The notes under the pieces: generated by a model
What the model saw: only the letters and a program-made list of their open reading frames with translations
What the model was told of the DNA's origin: nothing
Databases searched by the model: none
Part shown: piece by piece, positions 36,358-49,183 of the stretch
Layout of the letters: each line of letters begins with the position of its first letter
How positions within the stretch are numbered: position 1 is the stretch's first letter
Position numbers and translations under genes: made by a program
Assembly (NCBI GenBank): GCA_023614405.1
Contig: CM042686.1
Location: forward strand, 470,736,740 to 470,800,739
Length of the DNA stretch: 64,000 nt
Direction: 5' to 3'
Source of the DNA: Avena insularis
Taxonomy: Eukaryota; Streptophyta; Magnoliopsida; Poales; Poaceae

Positions 36358-39300
36358 TTAACCAAGGAGAAATGTTACTACGTCTCTCAATGATATAATT
36401 CCTTGCACAAATCTAGTCATCGGTTCAATGACCACAAGCCGCCGCACCCCTGATAAGACATATATGTAGCATCAGAATTTTGAAACAATCTGCCAAAAGT
36501 ACTTCAAAATCATGGATTTTTATAGGCTGATATCATGTAAAAATGCAATCCTCTTTTCCTCCCTATATTAGGGTGTGAATTTATCTCGAATACCTGGAAC
36601 AGACAATTGCTCCAACACCTCGAGCAAGGTACTCATACTCAAACAGGTATGACACTGCCTCCGTCCATTCACCTGGTATTGCAGCTCCAAGGCCTAAAAA
36701 TGGGGTACAGTATAGTGTTGGATTATGATCAGAAAGAGAACAAAAACACTATAAAAATGCAACACAAAGACGGGCACATAAAACATTAACAAGAACCACG
36801 GTAAAGTGTGCAGTTGAGGGTACCAAGATGCTCTGGTTTCAAGCATAGTAATGGACCCGACGGATTCAATTATTAATGCAAATAAGTTATATCTAAATGA
36901 GGCATCAGATATCAGCCTGGACAGATAACTTCATGTTCTGTTTTCCTCTTTCTCCCATTTGATGAACTAAAAGATCACAATAGAAAGATGTGTGTGTATA
37001 AAAAATGTATACATGTCAAAGGAAAGGTAATGAGTTCAAGCTAAAAACAAGATGGAGGAACATACATGCTCCACGGTCACTTGCTCAAGTTCAATGCGAG
37101 TGTAAATATCATTCTTCGCCAAAGCCATGATATCACTGTAGCAACAGATATATATTGAAAAAGGATATCAAGTTCAGGAACATCATATACAAAACATTTG
37201 AAAAATGACAAAATTGGAAAAAAATCTGAAGGTTCTTCATTGAAACTAAATTTATCTGAATTTTAACCCAAGACTCTGCCAAATGGACCAAAGAGTTCAA
37301 AGTAAGTTTCAACTTTCAAGACATGGACACATTACATACATGGATTGACGACCTGACAGACATTCATCCATCTTCTAAATGGACCATTTAACCGATGTGC
37401 AGATTGACAATGAGGAACGCAGTTGACATTAGGAGTCCAGGAAGATGGTCATTAAAATGGCAAGACTAGTATGCATTTTATCCTTTAGCAGCATATAGGG
37501 TGATGATCAGAAAACAGGCAAATGTGCTGAGATACCAAGGACAAACAAGATAGCTCTACCAACCCCTCCTTTTTGTAAAAAGGAAACATTGAGTACAATT
37601 AGCAGCATCCTCTGAAACCAGATGAACTCGGTCAAATCTAAACTGAGATTAGAGACACATGACATATTTTTAAAATTCAAGTCCATGAAAATGTTCTAAT
37701 AATAGGCATAGTATGTATCTAGTAATAGTTATGAAGGGTGACCTTTATATGATAGTGTGCGTCTAATAATAATAGCGCGCACCTAATAATAGTTATATGA
37801 GGTGACGTTTATGATGAAGTGTGTGCCTAATAATAGTTATACCGCATATCTAGGATATTGCTAGCCTCAGATTTACAAAATCAGAAAGTTTGTTATGTTT
37901 CTTAATGCTGCATCATGAATCCTCAAATACAAATGTAATAAGTAACAGCTAATCACTATATTCTTACCATATACAAAAGTAGCATCCCTTTCAAACAACA
38001 AGCTGTGATTTTGCTACTGTTGGACATTTGGGGAAGACAAAGACTAGAATTATTAGAAGCAAAGTTTTATTTTAGGGTGCATCATACCATCACACAAGGA
38101 TAAAGAGCGTTCAAGCCCTAGTGGGCAGCTTCATCACGCATCGTCAACTGAGCATATCAATACAAAAGTACAGAACAGAATAGTGGCATGGCAAAGTAAA
38201 TGGCAGAGTATCCATACCTGAGTGCATAGACATCAAGAAGGGATCCATTATCATCAACTATAGGAATTGAGCTCACTCTATCTGGAGGATGAAAAAAGAG
38301 TTCATGTACAGATTCCATAGCTGTTACTTCATATGATATAAAAATAGTAATTGTTAAATATTAGCACGTGCAGTTCAAGAAGAAACATGCTTAGTGGAGA
38401 ACCTCGACTTCGAAAGGTGAACATTTCAAATGCGCTGCAAGTGGTAAGAGTTAGGTCGCATCTCAATTTTTAGTGTTAAGTCTGTGAATCACTAGATTTG
38501 ACAGTACTGATCAATAAACTTAAAATATAAACAGCCACCTCACAATAGAGAAGCTAGTATGATGTAACTGTAAGCACCATTACTTCTAATCTTCGGATGT
38601 AGTTTATCCACATTCCTGGCATCATCACTCAATTAGAAGGACAGATAACTGTAGGAGATATTTCATAATTATAGCTGTCCAAATTTCTCTCAACTGAGTT
38701 CTCCCTCTATTCATTGATACATGACCATTACTTTTTTGTACGGATGAGTTAGAAAAAATCCGAAACTACTATAAGATGAAAATATTTCTCATGAAAAATC
38801 TAGCATTATCATTTTCACCTAACCAGTCTAAACAGATTTTTTACATATTGGTCGTTGCAGAAGTTTGAATGCTCACCTTATAAAATGTCATCTAATTCAG
38901 AGTAAACATTAAAAAAACTAAATGTGTCACTGCAAAGAAGACATCTAATGGGATGTCTGCATAAGCCTATGATGTACCAGTCAAAGGCCTTCTGTACAAG
39001 TCCGGGGTACATTTATTTCAGACCTTGACTGTAGACTTGAAATTAATTATCTATACTATTCAAAAAGGAACTAATCACCTATTAATTTGCTTATGTAGCC
39101 AACAACCACCACGCCATGTTCTTATGAATCAACTGGGGAAATAACATGAATAACCGCATTTCAAATGTCATTTATATGATACCTTCGAGAAGAAAATCCA
39201 GGCAAGTAATTAGAGGAGCGTTCAATCGCGACGTTCGAAGCTGTCTATTACTTGCCCTGCCAGTATGCTGTGACCAAGTACCAATAGGAATACTGGAAAT

Positions 39301-42300
39301 CTGATTTTGCAAAATGGTATAGCCTTCTGGTTGTTCTTGGAGCTTCGAGCAAAGAACTAAATACATCATCAAGACAAAAGTGAGCTCAAGTTGAGGTGCA
39401 AGTAAAATTAGCTACAGAATAAAGTCTCACAAACAACCATACATTTCAAAATCCCCGGAAGAGTTGCAAGATTAAGTAATGGTATCCCTGATATATCCGT
39501 CGAGGACTTAAAGATAGGGACTGAAGATATTTCGTTTTGTATTATAGTCAGTGCCACAGCCCTTAAATTATCCGAATCCTTAACCTGAAGAAAGACATAT
39601 AGGACAATAAGCGAAAAGAAAATTCATTATTTCACATTAGTGATAAAAATATTAAGATAACATGTGATTCTAGCAATTTTCAACTCCTGCCAATAAAGTA
39701 GATTTAAACTATCAGGCCCTAAGTTTAGCTGATAGAATCTCAACAATGAGTGATAGATTAGTCAATCTGAATGTTCAAGTAATCATTGTGATATTGGTAC
39801 GTAGGTTTTTCTACGAATACTTTCACAGGTTTTAGAAAAATGATGGTAGCATTTACTAGTGTCCATTTGTCCTGTTTTCAAAATTATCTTTCAATTTGTA
39901 ATTCTTCTGACAAAACATAGGAACAAACTAAAATAGTTATTTCTGAGCATATAATTACTTTTCCTATTTTGTCGATGCTGGTCTTTAGACTATTTTCACA
40001 ACAAATCAATCAGTGAAGTCTGGAAAATGTACAGGAAAATACATGAACTAATGGCCTTCTTTGCATGGCTGTAACATCAGCCCCCCCATAATACTGCAGT
40101 TTTGCTTCTTTCCAAGCAGAAACTGAATGCATTTCCAGTTCTTCATGGCCCAGAACTCGAATGTTCCTCTGCAACTGCAGATCCAAGGATTAGTAAAGAC
40201 TCCCAACAGAGAGAGAAAAACAGTAGTTCAGACCTCACCTTTCTCAAAATTAATACAAAATCAGACACAGTTAGCATGCCTGTTATGGTTCCCTGGCCAT
40301 CATCCCATAGAGGAACCAAAGCAAGGCCCTAAAACAAGAAAAGGTTAAATTGTGTACTACTCTTACGGCATCTAAATGGCAAGGTAAATCACATTTTGGC
40401 TAGTGAATCACACCATATATGAATACACCAAGGACAAATACCAAGACAAACAGAACCTTGAAAGGGAACTATTGATTATTTTAGGTATGTGTTGACAGTA
40501 ATTATGTTATTCTAGGTAAAAATAAAATAAAGGTCTGCTGCAAGAAGAAGAATTTGGGAAATGTAGAATATATAAGGAAAAATTGCAAATTGTGGCTAAC
40601 AACGAGGGTAATGGTTGAAAGCATATTTCTAGAATTCCTCGATAGCACAATGATCCAACACACGAAAATTCAGACGAGAGTAAAGGTTTAAACAAGCATA
40701 AAGAAGTAAGAACTAAAGCATGCTGAGCAACTCTTGCAAACATATACCTCATCATGCATAATATTAAATGCTTGTTTGACAGGAAGCCGAGCATCCAAAA
40801 TTGCTATCTGAAATGTTTATATGAAAACTGATTATCCGCAGGTCTAAGAGACTAAGACAATATGTTGACAACAAAAGAAGAACCTAACCTTGCTAGAAAC
40901 AGGAACAACATCATATATGGTATTATGTAATAGTATTTCAGAGACTCGATGGCGGAAAACTGCAATCTGCACGCCCGAGTTTTGCAATGGTGGTTCTGTA
41001 GGCATCTGTTTGTACATTGCATAGAACATAATTAAGCATTAGTTATTGAGGAGATTCTACTGATTATGCAAGACAAATAATACAATATGGAACTTTGGCA
41101 CGTACTGTTGCCAAAATAGTACCATCATCCATATTCATTCTTCTATTGGGAGATGGCTCTAGCTGCACAACCGGGTGTATATTATTCTCCACAAGCGTGA
41201 CAAGCACTTCATTGCTGATCATGCCATATTCATCGCGTACAATAGGTTTTGTGTCATCACATCTCCAGACACCATCCACCAAGAATCGGTACTGAATTAC
41301 ACAAAGACAATATTAATGCATAACATGCAAATAAATAAAACAAAGAAGCAGGAAATAATGTACAAAAATGGTGGGGCACTGGTAGAAAAAGAATAGAACA
41401 AATGTGCTATCTGCAAATTATTTACCACTGCAAGATCATGTTCGGGTTGCTTACTAACCTAAGAACAGAACTATACAATCACATCATGAACATCACTAGC
41501 ACAATCCCCTGTGTTGCTATGGATATAATACAGGAGGAGTACACCATGCTAATGTGCCTTGGATGATCCACATCTTCGTGTCAGGTGCTGATGAGCACAA
41601 TGAACTATCCATGTGGCTGAGACTGAGAGCCTCACAGCCCAGGCGCAATGTAAATTATAGACAGGTTAGACCAACTGTATTTGCTCTCATATCAACGTTT
41701 GTGCCAGAACCATTAAGTGGCATGGCCTGAAGATGGCCAGACCACCAACAAAAGTTGACATGTTCATAGGAGTACAGATAAGTGGTAGATGCAAAATATT
41801 CCATATTTTATTAATTACTAGATAATAGTTTTAAAAGATCTTATTTATTGCTTAAAAGAAGGTTATGTATGTCAATGAATGGCAAGTCTAGGACAAATTT
41901 GGAACAATTAAAGTATATTAAAGATGCTAAGTAAAAAAACCTAGAAAAGATGGAATTAATGGCAAAAAGAAACATGGCCACTATGTACTACTACAGTTTA
42001 TCAATGACATTAGAGGCAATGATGCTGCAACTGTATGCTCAAATACAGAGCAGCCACTATGAACGTCTGCAGCTTCTTGATCTGGAGTTATGGACACATG
42101 GAACAGTGAGCTAATCCCCCTATGCTAACTGTAAGTATGCCCCTAGTTTTAGTATTGTACTTATTTCGTTTTAAGCATTAAAAATTAGAATTCCCCATGG
42201 ATAAGTTCACGATATTATAGATACGCATGTCTACTGCTATGAAACCAGTAGGACTGCAGACTATGAAAAGAGTAACTTGATTAATACAAGTGAACGTGCA

Positions 42301-43322
42301 AAACTAGGTATGTCAAAGTTAATGGGTGGCGCAACTGAAACAACAGCTACCAGAATTTCTTGATAAAAAATATGGCATATATTGATTTGCCACCTAATTA
42401 CCTAAATCTAAGACGCCCTTTATTACCGTCACGCCTGGTTTATCTGCTAGTGCGCAGGGCGTACAATCAGGGGACTTCAGCAGCATATGTTAACGAACAA
42501 GACATCAATCATGTTAGACCAACTGTACACTATTTTTTCCTGTACCTAATCCTTGTGATCCTATGTCTAACCAGAGAGTTTTCAAAGGGTCACATAAAGC
42601 CATAACAGTTAACAGTAGCTGGCATCAGTATACCACCACCTATGATTAATATGCAGATTCTTAGTCCCTGAGTGCATTTCATGTCAGATCACCAGTCCCA
42701 AGTTCACTAACTGTAATTCTGTAATGTCTCCATCTGCCACACTGCTGGCAAAAATGGTACAGCCGCTATGCATAAAATAGCTCGTGGCAAGTACCGGCTA
42801 CATTCGCACTTGCGTGTCAGCGATGACCGCTTCACTAGTTCCTCCGTGCATTCGTGGTCGAGTGCACCGAGACGGCAGCTCCAGCACAAGTACCAACAGA
42901 CCTTAGATGTCTGACAGGGGAAAATGGAGACCAGGACAAGAAACAAAATCCACCCAGATATGCAATTCGATCCTGCTTGCGGTCTAGAAGTCACCAACAA
43001 AGCCTGTCTAGCTAAGCCGTAAACAGTGCAGCAGCACACGAATACATAATCGGAGCGACGAGCGAGCACAACTGGAGCATGACGCACCTGGTAAACCCCG
43101 GGGGGGAGATCCAAGAGCACCTGGAACTCGGCCCCGACGAGCCCCATGGTGAACTCCCTCCACCTGTCGCGCGCACAAAGAAGATGAAATCAGCATTACC
43201 ACCGGAAAAAAGATCCCGCGTGCTGGCCACCAAGATCGAATCTCTCAGGCCCACCCGGTGAAGCTGCCGCAGAGGGAGGCGCGCTGGCCGCCGAAGGGCC
43301 AGGCGAAGCGCTGGTGCACCAT
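36358..43322 (-). CDS. SNF4: SNF4-like beta-gamma subunit of SnRK1 (AMPK-gamma type), 13 exons, 456 aa
   Basis: Regulatory subunit of the SnRK1 energy-sensing kinase: a glycogen-binding/AMPK-beta-type domain fused to four CBS repeats (the plant KIN-beta-gamma architecture). Exons by splice consensus and phase: 43322-43255, 43163-43088, 41291-41106, 41005-40889, 40807-40748, 40328-40239, 40174-40043, 39584-39443, 39356-39183, 38281-38218, 37135-37066, 36693-36594, 36449-36358 (stop TAA). All introns are GT-AG and all phases agree, giving 456 intact codons. The N-terminal domain shows FAWPFGGQRASLCGSFTGW and LPPGVYQYRFLVDGVWRCDD (residues 1-90). CBS landmarks are VFRHRVSEILLHNTIYDVVP, GMLTVSDFVLILRK, ISSVPIFKSS, RVSSIPIVDDNGSLLDVYAL and IPGVRRL-type VPGVRRLVVIEP with ISLRDVVTFLLG. 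The start ATG at 43322 gives MVHQRF. Expected in cytosol and nucleus. Confidence 0.95.
37711..37850. repeat. Short degenerate tandem repeat in an intron of the SNF4-like gene
   Basis: Three diverged copies of a unit containing CTAATAATAGTTAT, then AGGTGACNTTTATGAT and GTGTGNG. They lie in the intron between exons ending 38218 and starting 37135. Confidence 0.6.
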
Positions 43323-43860
43323 TGGAGAAGCCCCGGGCCAAGAACCCTAGCAGTGTGGCTCGCCCCCCGCGCCGAGCAGGGCCTAGCTAACTTAGTCGAG
43401 ACCCGAGTCCATCCAAGAAGCAGGCCGGATTGGGTTGTAGTAGAAGGAGGCGAGGGGCAGGGGACGGTAAGGATTGGTGCGAGGTAAAAACAAAGAGGAA
43501 TTTTGGTGCGAGGAGGGAGGGAGGGAAGGAGGCGGAGGTGGAGAAGCGAGAGGGAGGAGTGAAGAGAGAGAAAAGCGTTGGCGTTGGGTGTTGGAGTGTG
43601 TGTGGGGGCGTTTGTTTTGTTTTGTTCGCTTTCGCTTTGGTTGGTTTGGGTTGTTGGAGTGAGAGTCCTGTAGCGTGCTCATGTTTTTTTATTTGTTTCT
43701 CCTTCTTTCTTTTTTGGCCTTTCCCTCTCATTGCAACTTTTTTGTGGTTTTTGGTGTGCTGGTGGTTTCCGGCCGGCAGGTGACCATTGGCCGTTGCGTA
43801 GTTTTTTTTTTCAGGATTAGGGTTTTGGGTAGTTTGTTTTGATTCAATTGAGCTTTTCGT
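43323..43860 (-). promoter_or_regulatory. Promoter and 5' leader of the SNF4-like gene
   Basis: On the minus strand this holds a long pyrimidine-rich tract (about 43590-43480, CTCTCTCTTCACTCCTCCC and similar), a Y-patch common at plant core promoters, then a GC-rich leader up to the ATG at 43322. No clear TATA box is seen. The ORFs on both strands here are products of the purine/pyrimidine bias. Confidence 0.5.
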
Positions 43861-44269
43861 GGAATTTTAGATCAATGTAGTACAAGTTCTAATCTTGCTT
43901 TTAAGTGTCCACATATGGTTTTGTGATTGGGCGATCAACTAATGAAGGCTTACCTAATGAGTCATATAGGGTTAACAGAGAACATGTAGTCTTCTTGGAA
44001 TACGAAATGGGCAGCCGGCCACCAAGGAACAAAAGTGATGTTTGCGATGTGAGGGCGGGAGGCAGCAAAGACAAACAAGACATGTACACAGTGGAGGTAG
44101 GCTTGAAGGGAAGTGAACATAGCGGGCCTATAGTGATCCAGAGCAAGTTGAGAATAAATTTGAGATCGCAAAGTAGCATGTCATGTAAATCACGAACAAA
44201 TCGGGATAAAGATGAATCTCATGAGATTACAAAATATCGATTGTCAACATCCGGATTTTTAAGTCTAGA
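43861..44269. other. Upstream flank between the SNF4-like gene and element E
   Basis: An open frame of 150 codons (43905-44357, plus) crosses into the presumed LTR of E. It has no recognised domain. No other feature is seen. Confidence 0.4.
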
Positions 44270-46871
44270 TGCCTGTTATGTCGTACATCCCAATCCCAGG
44301 ATTATCATTTTTGCGAGACATAACAGAATTGGTACCATAGTACATCATCCATTATAAACCATAATCAAGGTCTTACAAATAAAGGATCTCATGATCCAGT
44401 CTTAATACAATCAAAGTAGTGGAAAGTAAACGTAGTAGGCTCCGTCTTCATGGTCACAGGCAATGCTGACGATGGGAGATGATCCTAATTATCATAGACC
44501 TCCCGCTGTCCATCTTCCGGGTGGTCCTCCTCATAGTCTGGCCATGGGAATAGCCAGGGACAAAGCCATGAGTACTCTTTAAGTACTCGCAAACTAACAC
44601 TAACATGATCAAGGTAAAGACTAGTAGGAACCTTTAAGCTCTAGTTTTGTTTGCAAAAAGCTAGGTTTATTTCATAAGGACTTTAAGAGTAAATACCTAA
44701 TTTAGTTCTCTACATCACTTAAGTGGGAAACTAGTTTTCATGTCCACAACTCTGTTGTGGTCAAGTCAAGGTCATCTTTCAAGTCACAAGTCATTTTGAA
44801 AATATCTGACAACGGAACAGTATGGCCATCTAATCGTCCATAATCATGACGCGGCTATTCGAATAGTTTGACACTCTATAGAGGTGGTACACTTTCACCA
44901 CAAGATTCGATACATCCGTCAGGGATAACCCTGAATCATCATACTTGGTATGCGGATAATCAATCCTAACCTTTCAATTACACACCTAGTATAGGCACCT
45001 CCCCTATGAGTTTGGCCTCCCAGCCATGGCCATCTGCCATCCTGGGCACTACATAGGTGGTCATTCATCACGAGGTAGCCTCATCTCATCCTCTTCCGCA
45101 AGGGAACCTATACTAAGACATATAAACTTTTAGTTAAGCCCTACCCAACTCAGGTAATGTGGTTGTACGGAAAAATTGAAATGGTATCGCATCCGAACCC
45201 AACCATCATTTTTTGTCAAAGTCAAGGCTCATGCCTCATCTAGTTTCATCATCAAACCATTGTGTTTCATAACACATGTCAAAACATTTCAATAGAATGA
45301 ATCATCATTCCAAGGTTTTCATAATCATTTTCTCCAAGTGTTCCCATCTAAAGTGATCAAGTTTTAGCTTAGCACTAGCCACTAGTATGGAGGGTATCAC
45401 TATTGAGGGGTGTTAATCAATTATAAGTATCCAATGCTAGTTCTATGATCTTGATGGTATCCATCCTATTTTCCACTAATCACAATTCATTAACTAAGTA
45501 AGAAACTGTAGTAAAGGGGAAAGTAAAGCTTAGAGTAAAACAGGGAATTGGTAAAGTTGCATCTCAAAGGTTTGCATATGGTATCTTTACAAGTTATCTT
45601 GCATAGCTAAACTTGCATGGATAGCTTGCATAGTGGCTTGCCTTGCTGGTTGCAGTCATTGAAGTTTTCTCCCTCTTGAAGTACTCCTCCTCGTTGTAGC
45701 ACGGGTCGGTACTAGCGTCTATAAATACACACGAGGTACACAATCACCAAACAACACTTCACTACTTCTATTTAGCACACAAGGGCTCACACTAGATGAT
45801 CTAGCATCATCTCAATCATCACATGAAATATTGGCACATTCTGATTTATCTTATTTTGGAAAAGTAATTTCTACTCATTCAAAATAATTAAGATTTAATA
45901 TTCTTCAACTAAAATATAGGATCATGTTGACACATGTCATCACCACATATTATCATACTTGGGAATGTGATTTAAAATGGTGATCATCTATTACAAGATT
46001 TAATATTACTATTTAATAATATTAAAGTGACTAGATATGCCTATATAGCATTCTTTTAATACTAGTCCATGTTTAATCTCTATAAAACCAAAAAAAATTA
46101 CATATTCATGTACAGCATGGCAAATGTGATTTTTGGGAGTTGGAGTCAACTCAAAAGCATTTATGGTTGATTTTCTAAAAATGTTTGAAGTGGCAAAAGT
46201 ATTTGTCTTATTATTTTTGGTATAGGTGATCTATAATTTCAAATGGTTTGAATACAATGGGAGTGATTAGATATTTTCAATACCTTTCTAACAAAATTGG
46301 AATCATGCATTTTGGTTAAGTAAAACTCTCTGAATTAATTTTTGAAATCACTGATAGAATAGGGTTTTGATTTAAATGGAAAAACCATATTTGAATTTCT
46401 GGGCTACGCGTGGGAACGAACATGGGCCGGCCCAACTGCACAGCGCGCACGCAGCGGGCTGCTTATAGGTTGGTCTCACATGTCAGCTGTAGTATCTAAA
46501 TGAAACGTATTAGCAATTCTAAGCCACACAATTAGAACGAGATCGACGACGGAGCGTCGTCGTCTCCGGTGAACGGCACGCGGGTGATTCTAGACCTAGC
46601 GCCACAGTGGGGGTTGTCGGAGGCTTACCAGGGCTCCAGCTAGGTCTAGCGGTGGGGGCAAACGAGCTGGTCGATGACGGCGGTTCGAGGGGTGGTCACA
46701 GCAGCTCCTGGGGTGGCTCCAATCGATGGCTCCCTTCCTCCACTACAACGGCGGGCTCCGGTCAAATTCCGGCGGGGTGGTGCTCGCCTAGCTCCGGGGA
46801 AGGGTCGGTGAGGTTCTTGGGTGAGTGGGGAGTGAGATGGTGTGCCGTTTGAGGTCTGGGGTGGCTCCTAT

Positions 46872-48281
46872 TGATACGTTGCTAACGTATCTATAATTTT
46901 TGATATTCCATGCTTGTTTAGTATCTACTTTTTTATGTTTTTTCCATACTTTGGAGTACTTTTATGCATTTTCTGGAACTAACCTATTAACAAGATGCCA
47001 TAGTGCCAGTTGCTAGTTTTCTGCTGTTTTTGGTTCAAGGAACGTCAGAAAATGAATATTCTCGGAATTGGACGGGATAAAAGTCAAAGTCGATATTTTA
47101 CTGGAAGACTCACGGAGCCAGAAGACGAGACGGAGAGGGGCCAGGGGCTATCCACACCATGTGGTGGCGCGGGCTAGCCCTGGCCGCGCCACCAGGTGGT
47201 GTGGGCCCCTAGTCTACCCATCGACCTTGCATCTTCGCCTATAAGAAGCCTCCCGATGCAAAAAACCTAAAGATAACAGACTCCAGCCACGAAAAGTTCT
47301 GCAGCGCCGCCGCCACCGAAGGGGAGATTCGGGGGACAGAAAGTCTCTGTTCCAAAGACTGCCAGACGGGAAGTGCCCCCGGAGCCATCTCCATCGATCT
47401 CCACCACCATCTCCATCGCCGTTGCTAATTCCCATGATGATGAGGGAGTAGTTCTTCCTCCAGGCTAAGGGCTCTATCGGTAGCTATGTGTTCATCTCTC
47501 TCTCTATGCATGATCATATTGTGATCATGAGCTTTGTAATCAAGTAGATCTACCTTGCTACTCAAGTGCTTTATTAGATCCCTGCTCTCCCCATGTGTGT
47601 GAAAGTGACAGCATGCACACCATGGTGGCACTTAGGCTAGAGATTACAAATACTTGTTATGAGTTATATTTGGAGCTGGATGTCTCTATGAAAATGTGGT
47701 GTTTGTTGGAACCATCTAACGCTCAAGGTGACAGTGTGGGGTTATCTAGATGCGGAAAGCGAACTTTGAGGTGTGTTGTTATAGCCCTACCATGGATTAG
47801 AGTGTCCAACCGGAGAGTAGTTCAAAATAGTATCATGAAGAGAAGATATTTATATGAGAGTGTTCACTAGTGAAAGTATGATCCCTAGGACTTGTTTCTA
47901 AGCATTGAAACACCGTTTGCAACTAGATCTGTTACATGTTTACTTATTTCCATCTTTATTTCAGATTGCCTTTAGTCTCTTCCACGCCATCAAGCTATTT
48001 TCTAGCACCATTGTCTTATATCCATACCACTTGTATTTCACTATATCTTCACCGAACTAGTGCACCTATACACTTGACAAGTGTATTGGGTGTGTTGGGG
48101 ACACAAGAGACTTCTTATATCTTGATTGCAGGGTTGCTTGAGAGGGATATCTTTGACCACTTCCTTCCTGAGTTCGATAAACGTTGGGTGATCCACTTAA
48201 GGGAAACTTGCTGATGTTCTACAAACCTCTGCACTTGGAGGCCCAACAACTGTCTACAAGAATAGAAGTGCGTAGACATCA
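46872..48281 (+). repeat. 5' LTR of element B
   Basis: The LTR runs from TGATACGTTGCTAACG to GTAGACATCA, 1410 bp. It contains a GC-rich inverted repeat (47150-47210), a TATA-like CCTATAAGAAG near 47239 and a 91-codon ORF (47595-47870). It is nearly the same as 52261-53657; visible differences include several substitutions and indels around 47090-47350. Confidence 0.92.
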
Positions 48282-48292
48282 AGCTATTTTTC

Positions 48293-48310
48293 TGGCGCCG
48301 TTGCTGGGGA
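48293..48310 (+). other. Primer-binding site of element B, tRNA-Asp type
   Basis: TGGCGCCGTTGCTGGGGA lies 11 bases after the LTR end. It differs by one base from the tRNA-Asp complement (GCTGGGGA for GCCGGGGA). Confidence 0.8.
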
Positions 48311-48583
48311 CTGAAGAAGAAGAAGCTCCCACGTCAACCACGCGCCAGCAAGTATTTTCTGACGCCATTGCCGGGGAGGTAAGGTAAAAGGTACTCACAT
48401 CCTCTGGATACTAAGTTATCTTCTAGCACTGTTGCTGGTGTGTGAGTGCTCGAAGTTATTTCCTTTAGATTCTGCAATTATATCTTTTTGTTTCTTATTT
48501 TTATTTTCACTAGTTAGGCTTAATGGAAAACAACAACAAAAATTAGAGAGATTTATAGTATTTATCTTGAGTTAGGACATGAA

Positions 48584-49183
48584 GTGTTTGAAGAGAAAAT
48601 TAAAAAACCTATGAAACTTTATTTGCATGCTAATAGCAATGTTATTAGTATGAATTCTTTGAACACCATTATTGCTAATGCTATGGAAAAGTCTAAGCTT
48701 GGGGAAGCTGGTTTTGATGAGCATGATATTTTTAGTCCCCCAAACATGGAGGAGAAAATTTACTTTGATGATACTATGCCTCCAATATATGATGATTACA
48801 ATGATGAATATGATATTTTCAGTCCACCTACTATTGAGAAGAAAATTAATTATGATTACAATATGCCTCCTATATTTGATGATTATGGTGATGAGAATAA
48901 TAATGATAGCTATTTTGTTGAATTTGCTCCCACTACGATTAATAAGAATGACTATGCTTATAGGGAGAGTAGTAATTATTTTATGCATGTGGCTCATGAT
49001 AAGAATGTTTCATGTGATAGTTATATTGTTAATTTTATTCATGATGCTACTAAAAGTTATTATGAGAGAGGGAAACATGGTTTTATGCATCTCAATAATA
49101 TTAAGTTTCCCCTCTTTATGTTGAAAGTCTTGAAGTTGCACTTTTTTTTGCTTTCCTATGCTTGTTGCTTTGTGTTTTCATGA
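48584..49183 (+). CDS. Element B ORF with the SYYERGK block, 199 aa
   Basis: This is the only substantial ORF of the element. It is rich in Asp, Asn and Tyr, with an internally repeated motif: EHDIFSPPNMEEKIYFDDTM, then EYDIFSPPTIEKKI with MPPI-DDY. The C-terminal half holds CDSYIVNFIHD, SYYERGK, MHLNNIKFP-FMLKV, shared with the ORF at 4275-4727 of element A, and ends in a hydrophobic stretch. No gag capsid motif, zinc knuckle or enzyme domain is visible. The frame has stayed open in a gag-less element, which argues for coding origin. Function is unknown. The repeat FSPP-(N/T)-E-KI is distinctive. Confidence 0.5.
   Translation: MFEEKIKKPMKLYLHANSNVISMNSLNTIIANAMEKSKLGEAGFDEHDIFSPPNMEEKIYFDDTMPPIYDDYNDEYDIFSPPTIEKKINYDYNMPPIFDDYGDENNNDSYFVEFAPTTINKNDYAYRESSNYFMHVAHDKNVSCDSYIVNFIHDATKSYYERGKHGFMHLNNIKFPLFMLKVLKLHFFLLSYACCFVFS

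Noticed and set aside
43387..43783. ORFs over the SNF4-like promoter
   Set aside because: They arise from a purine/pyrimidine-biased promoter tract. Products on both strands are low-complexity.
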